Shown: piece after piece, positions 22,187 to 31,570 of the stretch
How positions within the stretch are numbered: position 1 is the first letter of the stretch
Layout of the letters: each line of letters begins with the position of its first letter
Assembly (NCBI GenBank): GCA_964035575.1
Contig: OZ037890.1
Coordinates: 186,001-250,000, forward strand
Origin: Rhynchopus sp. YZ270_cl-10
Taxonomy: Eukaryota > Euglenozoa > Diplonemea > Diplonemida > Diplonemidae
Length of the DNA stretch: 64,000 bases
Direction: 5' to 3'
Program-made: the position numbers and the translations under genes
The notes under the pieces: generated by a model
The model's database searches: none
What the model was told of the DNA's origin: nothing
Seen by the model: only the letters and a program-made list of their open reading frames with translations

Positions 22187-22560
22187 CCGTAAAAATATTT
22201 ATTCTGGGCCAACGAACAAAACTGGAACACCCCAAAAAATCCTCGATTGTTCCAGTTTTGTTCCGCACCAGCATTGTTTTGGGGGGTATTCCGTGCCTTG
22301 TCAAAAAAACGAGGTGCAACTTTTTGTAGTTTCGACAATCACCTGTCCGAGGACGGGTTCTGTACACTTTTTTTTTTGCCCAAAGATGCACTATGTACCT
22401 GGGTGGGTGGGAATGGGGATAAAAATTCTACCAACCAGAACTATTCTGGGCCGGAACAAAACTGGAACACCCCCAAAAACCCCAAGTGTTCCAGTTTTGT
22501 TCCGGTCCAGTATACTTCTGTCTCAGAATAGTTACAGCCCAGAAATAGTTCCGTTTGCGG
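22187..22560. mobile_element. TA-flanked MITE, intact copy
   Basis: Ends CCGTAAAAATATTTATTCTG and CCGCAAACGGAACTATT (inverted), bounded by TA on both sides. It contains two internal foldbacks, each built from ACAAAACTGGAACACC and GTGTTCCAGTTTTGTTCC arms. A second copy at 28115-30370 is split by another element. TA target sites suggest a Tc1/mariner-type mover. No transposase. Confidence 0.7.
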
Positions 22561-22777
22561 TATAAAAAAAGCGTTCGTTTTTTGCAGAAAAAAAATCTGT
22601 CTTATTTTTTGTTGTAGTTTATTGCTGTTACACAAGCCCCCCCCTAATGTTTAGGGGTGGGTGAGAAGCCCGAAATTCGGGGGTTTTTCCCCTCCAAAAA
22701 TGGTTACAATGGCTTAAATGCAAACTGTGTGAGCCGTTGCAAATGCACAACCTCTCCTCTCCTGACAGAGATAGCCA

Positions 22778-24067
22778 TTAAAACATGGAGGAAAACGGAC
22801 GGAGGACGTTGAAGACTAGATTTTTAAAATAAGTACCGACGGCTTTGAAGCTTTCTATGATATCTATGCCAACGCTCACTCCATGCACAGGCTCCCTATC
22901 CCTGTGGACCCGGTTCCTTTGTTGGGACTTGTTGATGGACGATATCTCCGCCCTCTTGCGTTCCTCCATAATGAGTCGGTCGTACTTTGCTAATAACACC
23001 TTGCGTTCACTCTCCGCTGTGACCTGCTTTGATTTCTCACGCGTCTCAAGTACATAGGCCACCGCGTCTGCGACAGACTTCTCTTTGTCAATGAGGATCT
23101 GGTTGTTGATGGATGAGATCTCCGCCTTCTTGCGCACCTCCATAATGAGTTGGTCGTACTTCGCCAATGTCGCCGCACGTTCACTTTCTGCTCTGGACTG
23201 ATTGGCTTTACTACGCGTCTCAAGTACATATGCCTCCGCGTCTGCGACAGACTTCTCTTTGTCAATGAGGATCTGGTTGTTGATGGACGAGATCTCCGCC
23301 TTCTTGCGTTCTTCTTCAATGAGTTGGTCGTACTTCACGGAGGCCTCCAAGCCTTCTCTCCCTGCCTCAAGCATGGCAACGCGCTTTTCAACTTCGAGAA
23401 GCTTCCTGCGTTCTTCGTTGAGGAGAAGCGTTTGTCTGGTTTCTTCCAATGCTTCAAAGGTTTCGCGTATTTTGTGTGGAATGGTAGGCTTTGTGACACG
23501 AACTGCGATGACGTTAATCCCGGTGTTGTGTTTGTCACAGTCTTCTTGGAGCGAGGTGGCTAGCATGGCATCAAGCTGCGCGAATTTGTCGATATACACC
23601 TCGTGAAGCGTGTGGGTGGAACAGAACAGATTCATCGTACGGTGTATTTTATCAGAAATCCATATTTTATCGTAACCTACACCATAGTCTTTGACAGTCG
23701 TCTCAACGTGAGAGCGTTGCAACATATTCACCACCTCGATATTCTCAATAGTAACCATCACCCCACCACTCGTCCCACAAGATATATTACGCACCACATC
23801 CGTCTGTGTAGTAACCTGCACCATCTCAATCACATCAATTATCGGGGTCTTCATCGAAACCCCAGGGGGAATGGTGCCGACCTGCAACGCGCCTCCACGA
23901 AACGCCACCCCGACAAACCCCTCTGGTACCATGACCACAGAATCATAGACGAGGAATGCTGCTATAACAAGCAGGCTTGCGGCCAGACCGGCACTCACTT
24001 TTCTTTCTTTTCTGATCCATTGATAAATTGACAAGGTGCGGTTACCTCTCTTTTTTTTCGTCGCCAT
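22778..24067 (-). CDS. Erlin homologue (SPFH/band 7) with repeated C-terminal units
   Basis: 429 residues. Residues 26-44 form a single membrane span near the N terminus; 45-220 are an SPFH domain with Erlin hallmarks CGTSGGVM, EVVNML, YDKIWISDKIH, FCSTHTLHEVYID and AVRVTKPTIP. Erlins form large rings in the endoplasmic reticulum membrane and help degrade IP3 receptors and control sterols in animals; the protist role is unknown. Past residue 244 the coiled-coil region is unusual: a 58-residue unit (KYDQLIEEERKKAEISSINN and onward) is present at 245-302 and 303-360, with a broken third copy from 361 that turns into unrelated sequence at about 380. The usual Erlin assembly segment after the coiled coil is not recognisable. 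The start is supported by a pyrimidine tract and AG six bases upstream. Confidence 0.88.
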   Translation of the reverse strand: MATKKKRGNRTLSIYQWIRKERKVSAGLAASLLVIAAFLVYDSVVMVPEGFVGVAFRGGALQVGTIPPGVSMKTPIIDVIEMVQVTTQTDVVRNISCGTSGGVMVTIENIEVVNMLQRSHVETTVKDYGVGYDKIWISDKIHRTMNLFCSTHTLHEVYIDKFAQLDAMLATSLQEDCDKHNTGINVIAVRVTKPTIPHKIRETFEALEETRQTLLLNEERRKLLEVEKRVAMLEAGREGLEASVKYDQLIEEERKKAEISSINNQILIDKEKSVADAEAYVLETRSKANQSRAESERAATLAKYDQLIMEVRKKAEISSINNQILIDKEKSVADAVAYVLETREKSKQVTAESERKVLLAKYDRLIMEERKRAEISSINKSQQRNRVHRDREPVHGVSVGIDIIESFKAVGTYFKNLVFNVLRPFSSMF

Positions 24068-24092
24068 TTTTTTCTGAAAGAGGAGGGTTCAA
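24068..24092 (-). promoter_or_regulatory. Putative trans-splice acceptor for the Erlin gene
   Basis: Sense strand ACCCTCCTCTTTCAG followed by AAAAAA and the ATG. One of the cleanest acceptor-like sites in the window. Confidence 0.55.
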
Positions 24093-24249
24093 GTGTGACA
24101 TTTGTGGTTTTGGGAAATGAGAAAAAAATAATAATCACCTTTGCCTGCAAGCCGCTGCCGTGTTACCCCATGTGGGCATTGTGGGTCTGCTGCGCAGACA
24201 CCTTCACAAAAGACGTGCGGCATTACCAAAATGGGGGTAAAAATATCTA

Positions 24250-25563
24250 CCGTAGTCGGAAAAATGTTGTAACGGAATAATGTTGTAACGCTGGAAAAAA
24301 TGGCCCAGCGTTACAACATTATTCCGTTACAACATTTTTTTGGGGTTTATTTTTGTCTTACTGGGGGGGAGCTATTAAAGTATACGTATACTTTATTCGG
24401 CGGGAATTACTGCTTAAATGGCCAAAAAACGAAAAGGGGGGAAAAAAAAAAAAATCACTGTTATTTTGGGGTTTCTAGTGGCCGAAACCTCGCGAAAACA
24501 CCACCATTGACATTTTTGGGCCAATCCCAGCCAGTGGTGGGGTCAATGTGGAAAAATGAACAATTTTTTGGTGACTTAAATTTTCACAAATCTGAACCCC
24601 ATCAGGCACCAATCGTGTAAAAACTGATACACGCGTTTTAGGTCAAAAATACTCATTTATCAGCGCAAAGTGACCCCATCACAGCACGCACAGAATCCGG
24701 ACCACCGAAATCAAAAAATTTTTTTTTCGATTTTTTGTGCAAAAAATGCTGTAAAAATTTTTTAGCAAGAAAAATGTACACAAAAACCGTATACTTTATT
24801 TCACAGATTTCCACGCTCAAAATGGGTTTCCGCGCCGTATACTTTATTACCCCCGTATACTTTATTAGCACCGTATACTTTATTAGCCCCCCCCCCCCCC
24901 CCCCCAGTTAGGGATTTTTGCTGGTGCGGGGGTGGTTTTTGAAAAGAAAAATCTTGTGCCTCTGACGGTGGTGAAAAAAGGGCGGGGGGCGGGGGGATGA
25001 TGTTTTTTTTTTTTTTTTTGGTGTTGTTCAACTTAGCCGTAGGCTCGACTTTTTTTGTTCCACATCAAGCTGGACAGGGCAAGGGGGGTACGTTTACTAT
25101 GCACATGAAAAGCACTTGGTCCGAGCGAAGCAGGGGCCAGACGTCTTACAATCTGTACAGTGCCGGTTAGTTAGAACGAGGCACATCACCTTGCGGCGCT
25201 ACCAGCAAGGAACGCCAGGTTGGGGGCATCTCCTCCTTCCGAAACAGGCTCGTGGGGATTGCGGCGCTTGCAGAATTGGGCTAATCCCATTTGTTTCATT
25301 TTTTATTTGGGTGAGGGGTGGGGGAGGACGTCGAAAAACCTGAAACACTAATTATCGGCTTGAAATTGGGGTGTGGTGTGTGAGGTTGGGGATTATGCCG
25401 ACTGTTCCAAAAAAAATCCCTAAGACAAAGTTCACCCCAGTCATAAAAATGTTGTAACGGAATAAAGTTACAACTTCCCGCGATCCGCAGCGTTACAACA
25501 TTATTCCGTTACAACATTTTTACGTTCCAACATTTTTACGTTGCAACATTTTTCCGACTACGG
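24250..25563. mobile_element. TA-flanked inverted-repeat element (1.3 kb)
   Basis: Terminal repeats CCGTAGTCGGAAAAATGTTG and complement, bounded by TA. Subterminal repeats ATGTTGTAACGGAATAATGT occur several times on both arms. The interior holds the 24638-24740 repeat, C and A/T runs, and a 25100-25300 patch of better composition with several Cys codons on the minus strand, too short to call a transposase remnant. Confidence 0.65.
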
Positions 25564-26794
25564 TATTTTATTGTTCACTTTGTCAAAATCTCTTTGTTTT
25601 TCTCTTTGTCTATTTTTCCTGTGAGGAGAAAACCAAAACGGTAATGAAGCTTGCGAAATGCTAGTGGAGGTTTTTTCGTAATGTTTTATACTCCCCCCCT
25701 TACCACACACTTCGCAGAAAAAACTCTTTTTTCGTTCGCGAGTTGTTTTGCGTCTTCCGCAGTTTAAACTTTTTTTTCCCGGTATCACTTGTGACACTGT
25801 TTTCATGGATAGACCTGAAAAGGGGCAGCGCACAGGTGGTTCCGTGTCTTGTTTTTCCACAGAACCGACACGTGTGGCGTGTCCCCCAAACAACAAAAAA
25901 GCAAATGAATAAAAAAGCTTGAAAGGAAAAAGGAAGAACAAAACAGTGTGGTGTACAACAGGGACTATAAAATGCATTTTTTATTCTCTTCTTTGTACTT
26001 TCTTTTGTTTTGGTTGTTGTTAGATAAGCTCAATCGCCTATCGAGTTCTGTGAATAGTACGGAACTCCTTTTCATGTGTATCCATGGAAATCAGTATCAT
26101 ATGTGATACCGGGGAAAAATTTTTGAAAAAATGTGTCGTTTGAGAAAAAACAAACAAACGGACGCGCTGTGTGAAAAACGAGTGTTTCTCTGCGCGTGAT
26201 ATTTTGTGGGGAAGAATAAAACATTATGAAAAAAGCTCGTTGCGTTCCCACTATCGTTTCCGCTGCGCTCTCACTAGCGTTCCCACTCCATTCGGTTTTA
26301 AAACAATCAAGAGTTCATCGCTAGGAAGCAAAATGGAGATCTAGAGTGTGAAGCAAGCTGCATCTTCAGGGTTTCTAGCCATGTGGCGAAGCTGATGGAA
26401 CAGGGGAAACAGGTAAGGCTCCCCGAGACGGAGCCTACCCCTTTCCTGGACTGGAATGCCAGAAAGTCGCTAGGATACTAATGAGGGTGGGAGGGTGAAA
26501 GTGGCGGGAGATATATCAGATTGCTACTATGTGTGACCCCAATCAATGCAAAAGCGAAGAAGAGAAAAGAAGAAAAAGATCCGCAAGTCGCAAATATGAT
26601 TGAGTACAAATCCGTGTGCTCAGTCCTCCTGTGATGCGAAAAGTCCCCGAAGAGTTGTGGAAGAGCTAGGAGAAAACTTCGTGGCTGACATCATGTATCG
26701 TTTCATTATTATTGTGTCACGTACGTGACCCCATCACGTGCTTGCGACAGCCACGTTCAAAGGCATTGGCTCTGCTGGCTGCGGCACCATCGGC
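25564..26794. repeat. Gene-free stretch
   Basis: Holds copy 2 of the 45-bp sequence (26022-26067) and a relative of the 44.2/47.5 kb block (26150-26260, with GTGTTTCTCTGCGCGTGATA). A small hairpin (GGCTCCCCGAGACGGAGCC, 26416-26434) lies in a patch of better base composition at 26310-26510. No protein frame recognised; an RNA gene in that patch cannot be excluded. Confidence 0.4.
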
Positions 26795-27934
26795 TTAGAC
26801 ATCATCTCCTGCGTCAACTTCTTCTATTCCACTGTCGACAACAATGTGCACGTTGCGAGGAAGTCCAGCCCAAGTGTCTGCTTGCACGTCTGTGACGTCA
26901 ACGGTCAATGTGCAATTAAGTAAAAAGCAGTCCCCGATCGAAGTGACTGCTTGCATGCCTGTGAGGTCAACAGTCGACAACGTCGTGCAATCAGATAGGA
27001 AGAAGTCCCCGATCGAAGTGACTGCTTGCATGCCTGTGAAATCAACAGTCGACAACGATGTGCAATTACGTACAAAGTAGTCCCCGATCGAAGTGACTGC
27101 TTTCATGCTTGTGAAATCAACAGTCGACAACGTCGTGCAATCAGATAGGAAGAAGTCCGCGATCGAAGTGACTGCTCGCATGCCTGTGAAATCAACAGTC
27201 GACAACGTCGTGCAACCAGATAAGAAGAAGCTCCCGATCGAAGTGACTGCTTGCATGCCTGTGAAATCAACAGTCGACAACGTCGTGCAACCAGATAAGA
27301 AGAAGTTCCCGATCGAAGTGACTGCTTGCATGCCTGTGAGGTCAACAGTCGACAACATCGTGCAATCAGCTAAGAAGTAGGTCCCGATCGAAGTGACTGC
27401 TTGCATGCCTGTGAGGTCTACAGTCGACAACATTGTACAGTCAGCTAGGAACTCGTGCCCAATCGCGGTGACGAAGGGCAATTTTGGTAGGTCCAGTGTG
27501 GTGTCGCAGTGAGGAAGGGAAGTGTCACGAATGTCATCCACAATCGACACGCAACTGGAACCAATGCACGTTACTGCACTTCTATGGAAGAAGTCATCTG
27601 GGATCGCAGTCACAACTCCTGCCTGCAGAAGCAAGGAAGCCACCTTCGGATCGGTCACCACCTTCAACCTTTCAGCTGTGATGTCGGTCTCACCCAGTGC
27701 ACGAAGTGCTGCTATGGCCTCGTATTTCGTCGTTTTCGTCAGTACTACTTTGTCCCCAGCACTCAGTTCTGTGATGTCCTCCCCTCCCTCCTTCCCTCCG
27801 AAGCCCATATGAAAGCTGTCTTCGGCCAACCCCGTTGCTGTCGCCACCTTCCGACGCAGGGCCTCCGTTGTGTCATCCTCACCCACCTCGATCACATTCT
27901 CCGTTTCGTCATACCCCTGTATCGTCACATCCAT
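26795..27934 (-). CDS. BspA-type leucine-rich repeat protein with ubiquitin-like N terminus
   Basis: 379 residues from the ATG at 27934; the frame stays open upstream but offers no ATG. Residues 1-68 (MDVTIQGYDETENVIEV, then ALRRKVATATGL, LSAGDKVVLT) look like a ubiquitin beta-grasp fold. Residues about 150-365 carry around eight 23-residue repeats of the BspA/TpLRR kind (FLSDCTTLSTVDFTGMQAV, TSIG). At DNA level the repeat is 69 bp with long identical stretches, so copies have recently been exchanged or amplified. There is no signal peptide or membrane span, so a cytosolic protein-binding role is likely; no partner can be named. BspA-type repeats are widespread in anaerobes and in several protist lineages. 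Confidence 0.8.
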   Translation of the reverse strand: MDVTIQGYDETENVIEVGEDDTTEALRRKVATATGLAEDSFHMGFGGKEGGEDITELSAGDKVVLTKTTKYEAIAALRALGETDITAERLKVVTDPKVASLLLQAGVVTAIPDDFFHRSAVTCIGSSCVSIVDDIRDTSLPHCDTTLDLPKLPFVTAIGHEFLADCTMLSTVDLTGMQAVTSIGTYFLADCTMLSTVDLTGMQAVTSIGNFFLSGCTTLSTVDFTGMQAVTSIGSFFLSGCTTLSTVDFTGMRAVTSIADFFLSDCTTLSTVDFTSMKAVTSIGDYFVRNCTSLSTVDFTGMQAVTSIGDFFLSDCTTLSTVDLTGMQAVTSIGDCFLLNCTLTVDVTDVQADTWAGLPRNVHIVVDSGIEEVDAGDDV

Positions 27935-27990
27935 TTTTTGTGTCTTTCTCTGGTTGTGGTGTTGTGGGATCAGGGAAGAAACAGGGAGCC
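27935..27990 (-). promoter_or_regulatory. Putative trans-splice acceptor for the LRR gene
   Basis: Sense strand CTCCCTGTTTCTTCCCTGAT, then a C/A-rich run ending in CAACCAG, 15 bases before the ATG. Confidence 0.4.
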
Positions 27991-28313
27991 CAACTGCCCC
28001 CCCGCGGAATCGCCAACTACTTGCTCTGTAACTGTACGCAGACATGTGGCACTTTGCTAAGAAGTCGTCCACTCCAAATGGCTGCTTTCACGCCTGTGTA
28101 TAGTACTAAACATACCGTAAAAATATTTATTCTGGGCCAACGAACAAAACTGGAACACCCCAAAAAATCCTCGATTGTTCCAGTTTTGTTCCGCACCAGC
28201 ATTGTTTTAGGGGATTCCGTGCCTTGTCAAAAAAACGAGGTGCGACTTTTTGTAGTTTCGACAATCACCTGTCCGAGGACGGGTTCTGTACACTTTTTTT
28301 TTTGCCCAAAGAT

Positions 28314-30190
28314 CATGCTGTCCTCTAAATCGGATTTAGGATTCAGGATTTTCTACACGGTGGCCCATTCCTACCCTTAGGGTAGGGTCCGCGGGGGGTA
28401 TACCCCCCAGACTACCCCGCGCGGACCCTGACTGGCACTGGGGGTACACAAGTACACAGGTACACAGGTACAGCCAGAGTGCCAGAGTCAAGGGTCCGCG
28501 CGGGGTCCCCCCCCCCCCCCCGATGACATAACGAAGTATCGCTTGAAAAAAAAAATTTGCCTGCGCGCCATTATTTATTACTTTTTTGCTCCGCAAAAAA
28601 GGGGTCGTTGACTGACTCTGTAGTGTAAAAAGCTACATTTTACACCGTACCCTATTATTTTTTCGCCTGCGGCGCCATTTTGTGTTATTCCTTTTGCTCC
28701 GCAAAAGGAAAAGGAAATACAGTTCCCTGTGTTTCCAATGTCTTCGCTGGTCAGAACTGAAAAACTGGGGGAAACACAAACTGACCCCAAAAATCTTGAA
28801 ATCTGATTCTTGGATAAGGCACTGTGGTGGGGGGAAAATGTGACCACCCCGCACTGCGGGCCTACAACAACAAAAAATATCTTCTCCTGTTGTGCGCGAA
28901 AAATTTTCGCGCGCAGCGCGAAATTTTTTTTATTGCCCTGGTGAAAATTTTTTGCACTCTATTATGTACCCTCCACCCCCACTTTATACAACTCTACTCA
29001 CTTTATGGTCACTCCATAAAGTAAATTTTTACTCCATAAAGTGATTTTTCACTCCATAAAGTGATTTTTTACTCCATAAAGTGGTTTTTTCACTCCATAA
29101 AGTGGTTTTTTCACTCCATAAAGTGAATTTTTCACTCCATAAAGTGGTTTTTTCACTCCATAAAGTAAAATTTTCACTCCATAAAGTGACCCATTTCCAG
29201 CTATTGTGCCCCATAGAAAGGGACTCTGCAAAAATTTTTTTTCGCCTCTATAGGGCTAATTTCGACGATTTGAGGCCATTAAAACCAGAATTTGACACTT
29301 TTGAGCCTCTGTGGGGGTCTAAAATGCGGTTTTGAGTTTCCAAAAAAAATTTCCCCCATATACAATGCTGTGGTGCAAATAATTTCACTCTCGAATCGGT
29401 GAGTGCTCTTCTCGTGCCCGAAGGGCACGAGAGGGGGCACAACGGATTCTCGAGTGAAATTTTGGCCCAATTTGGGGTTACTATAGTGGTTTGTGGGGGT
29501 GTATTTTACTTGAGGCTTGATTTCCCCTATCTCGACCCAATAAATAACGCCACCTATACCATTTCCCCAGAGAAAATGCGAAAAAAATCACACACCACAA
29601 CACAAAAAATGTTCCCGAAGAGGAAGAACGACCCGATGTGAGCATAATTTTTCTGTTTGAGTTCGGGTTGTATCCCGTTCAGTACTCCCCCTGGGATGCT
29701 ACTACTATGCTGCGGTAAACTGAGCATTGCTGGGTTGCCTTTGCAGTGACACCCCCGGAATTTCACTTTTTTTCTGATTTTTTTACACTTCGCCCCCGAT
29801 GTTACACTCCCATCCCCTCCTGTCACCCTTTTTTTGCCTGTTTGTGGTGTTTTTCAGTCAGAAAAACACAAAAAACTCCTGTTTTTGGGCCACAAAGTGA
29901 AAATACACCCCATAAAGCCACTTTATTTAACTCCAAAAATCAAGAGTGCTCAAAATTTTCACCACGGGCAATAAAACTACCTTATCAACTCCAAATTGGG
30001 CCATAATTTCACTCTCGAATCGGTTCGTGCCCCTCTCGTGCCCTTCGGGCACTCGAGGAGCACTCACCGATTCTCGAGTGAAATAATGACCCATTATTTG
30101 TTGTTAATAAATAGCTATTTTCTATAAGAAAATTTTGCGATTTAAAAATCAGAAAAATCCTGATTTTTCCCGGATTTAAGGACATGCTTG
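28314..30190. mobile_element. hAT-like non-autonomous element (1.88 kb) nested in a MITE
   Basis: Flanked by the perfect 8-bp duplication CCAAAGAT (28306-28313, 30191-30198). Short imperfect terminal repeats: CATGCTGTCCTCTAAATCGG left, and CAAGCATGTCCTTAAATCCG as the complement of the right end. The 8-bp duplication and CA ends fit hAT. No transposase frame. Inside are a GC-rich foldback (28374-28520), a minisatellite (29008-29190) and two inverted hairpins (29384-29462, 30008-30085) built on ATTTCACTCTCGAATCGGT. Confidence 0.75.
29008..29190. repeat. CACTCCATAAAGTG minisatellite
   Basis: About eight units of 20-24 bp, each CACTCCATAAAGTG plus a T-rich spacer; the unit is itself partly palindromic. 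It lies inside the hAT-like element. The spacers differ, so this is not a CRISPR array. Confidence 0.7.
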
Positions 30191-30370
30191 CCAAAGATGC
30201 ACTATGTACCTGGGTGGGTGGGAATGGGGATAAAAATTCTACCAACCAGAACTATTCTGGGCCGGAACAAAACTGGAACACCCCCAAAAACCCCAAGTGT
30301 TCCAGTTTTGTTCCGTTCCAGTATACTTCTGTCTCAGAATAGTTACAGCCCAGAATAGTTCCCTTTGCGG

Positions 30371-30689
30371 TATTCTGGCACAACACTTCAACAATTGAAG
30401 AACCACTACGACAAGAAAAATGCGAAATTGCTCGCAAACAACGGCATTTTATGAGGAAAGAACGCTGAATGGACACCCCCCCAAACTTTTATTTAGGTGA
30501 CGGGCTAAAAAACCTGTCGTTCTTGTGGTACACCTGCATGGAAACGTGAATTTTTTTTATTTATTTTTTTTAGTCTTGAAACGTGAACAGGACCTCACAC
30601 TGGCCCCCTGGCCCACCTGACGTTCGCGTGCGCGCTTCGCGCGCCCGCTCACAGCACCCAGTAAAAACCGTGTTTTTTTTGGTTTTTCA
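30371..30689. other. Gene-free stretch
   Basis: Short patch of mixed composition after the MITE, ending in A/T runs. No gene seen. Confidence 0.4.
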
Positions 30690-31570
30690 ATGCACTTTCC
30701 TGTGCTGGGAAGCATGCCACAAGTGCCATGTTTTACAAGGTAAAAATGATCAAAAAAGCTGATTTTTGGCTGAATGCCAACCCTCAGAAATGTTGTCATT
30801 TTTTCATAACGACTGAAAAAAAATTTTTTTTTGGGCCTCAATACCTCCAAATAAGCCGATTTTCTGGTCAGATATTTTTTTGGAGCACCACACAATTTTT
30901 TAAAATTTTCGATTTTTTGGTCAAATCCTGTCCCTGGTGAGGGGGTGTGTGTGGGTGGGTGGGTGGGTGTGGGTGGGTGGGTGTGTGGGTGGCGCACATC
31001 CTTATAGTAAAAACAAAAAAACTAAGGTTTTTTAGAATTTGAATCTGAACTGGAGTGTGCGAACTGGGAAGTTTCACTCCCCAGTACACACACTCCAGCT
31101 AACTGAACTGGGTTTTCAGGCGAAAAGTGGCCTGTTGAAAAAGTGGTGTTTTTGTAGCAAATGCCAGCTGGTCTGAAGAGTGATCTGACCATATTCCCCA
31201 GGTATAACTGGTACTCAAAAAATGAATTAGCGAAGGAATCTTGCACTTTTGACCACCACACATTACATGTGTTTTTAAGGCAAAAATGACCGAAAAAGCT
31301 GCTTTTTGGCTGAATGCCAACCTTCAGAAATATTGTCATTTTTTTATAACGACTGGCAAAAAAATTTTTTTTTGCCCACAATATCTCCTAACTAGCCGAA
31401 TTTCTGGTCAGATATTTTTTTTGAGCACCACATAATTTTTTAAAATTTTCGATTTTTTGGTCAAATCCTGTCCCTGGTGAGGGGGTGTGTGTGGGTGGGT
31501 GGGTGGGTGTGGGTGGGTGTGTGGGTGGCGCACATCCTTATAGTAAAAACAAAAAAACTAACGTTTTTTT
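30690..31570. repeat. Tandem duplication of a 330-bp block with GT-rich tail
   Basis: 30690-31020 and 31230-31565 share most positions (GGCTGAATGCCAACC, TTTTGGTCAAATCCTGTCCC), each ending in GTGGGTGGGTGGGTG arrays and the phrase GCGCACATCCTTATAGTA. The period is about 540 bp. The unit type is not recognised. Confidence 0.65.

Larger units (their letters stand above)
28115..30370. mobile_element. TA-flanked MITE, copy split by a nested insertion
   Basis: The 22187-22560 MITE reappears as 28115-28313 and 30199-30370. The break falls at the same internal word, CCAAAGAT, duplicated on both sides of the insertion. TA flanks at 28113-28114 and 30371-30372. Confidence 0.8.

Noticed and set aside
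22093-22338. N-terminal extension of the LamG-like frame up to 22338
   Set aside because: No ATG there, and the extension is MITE sequence; a signal peptide begins at the 22092 ATG.
25100-25300. Cys-rich minus frame suggesting a transposase zinc ribbon
   Set aside because: Only about 30 residues fit and a stop interrupts; too short to assign to any transposase family.
26380-26450. Hammerhead-like words (CTGATGG, GGGGAAAC)
   Set aside because: The core is not CTGATGA and the expected three-stem arrangement does not form.
29008-29190. Regular direct repeats resembling a CRISPR array
   Set aside because: Spacers are short T-rich variants of each other, the unit is a MITE-internal minisatellite, and the DNA is eukaryotic.
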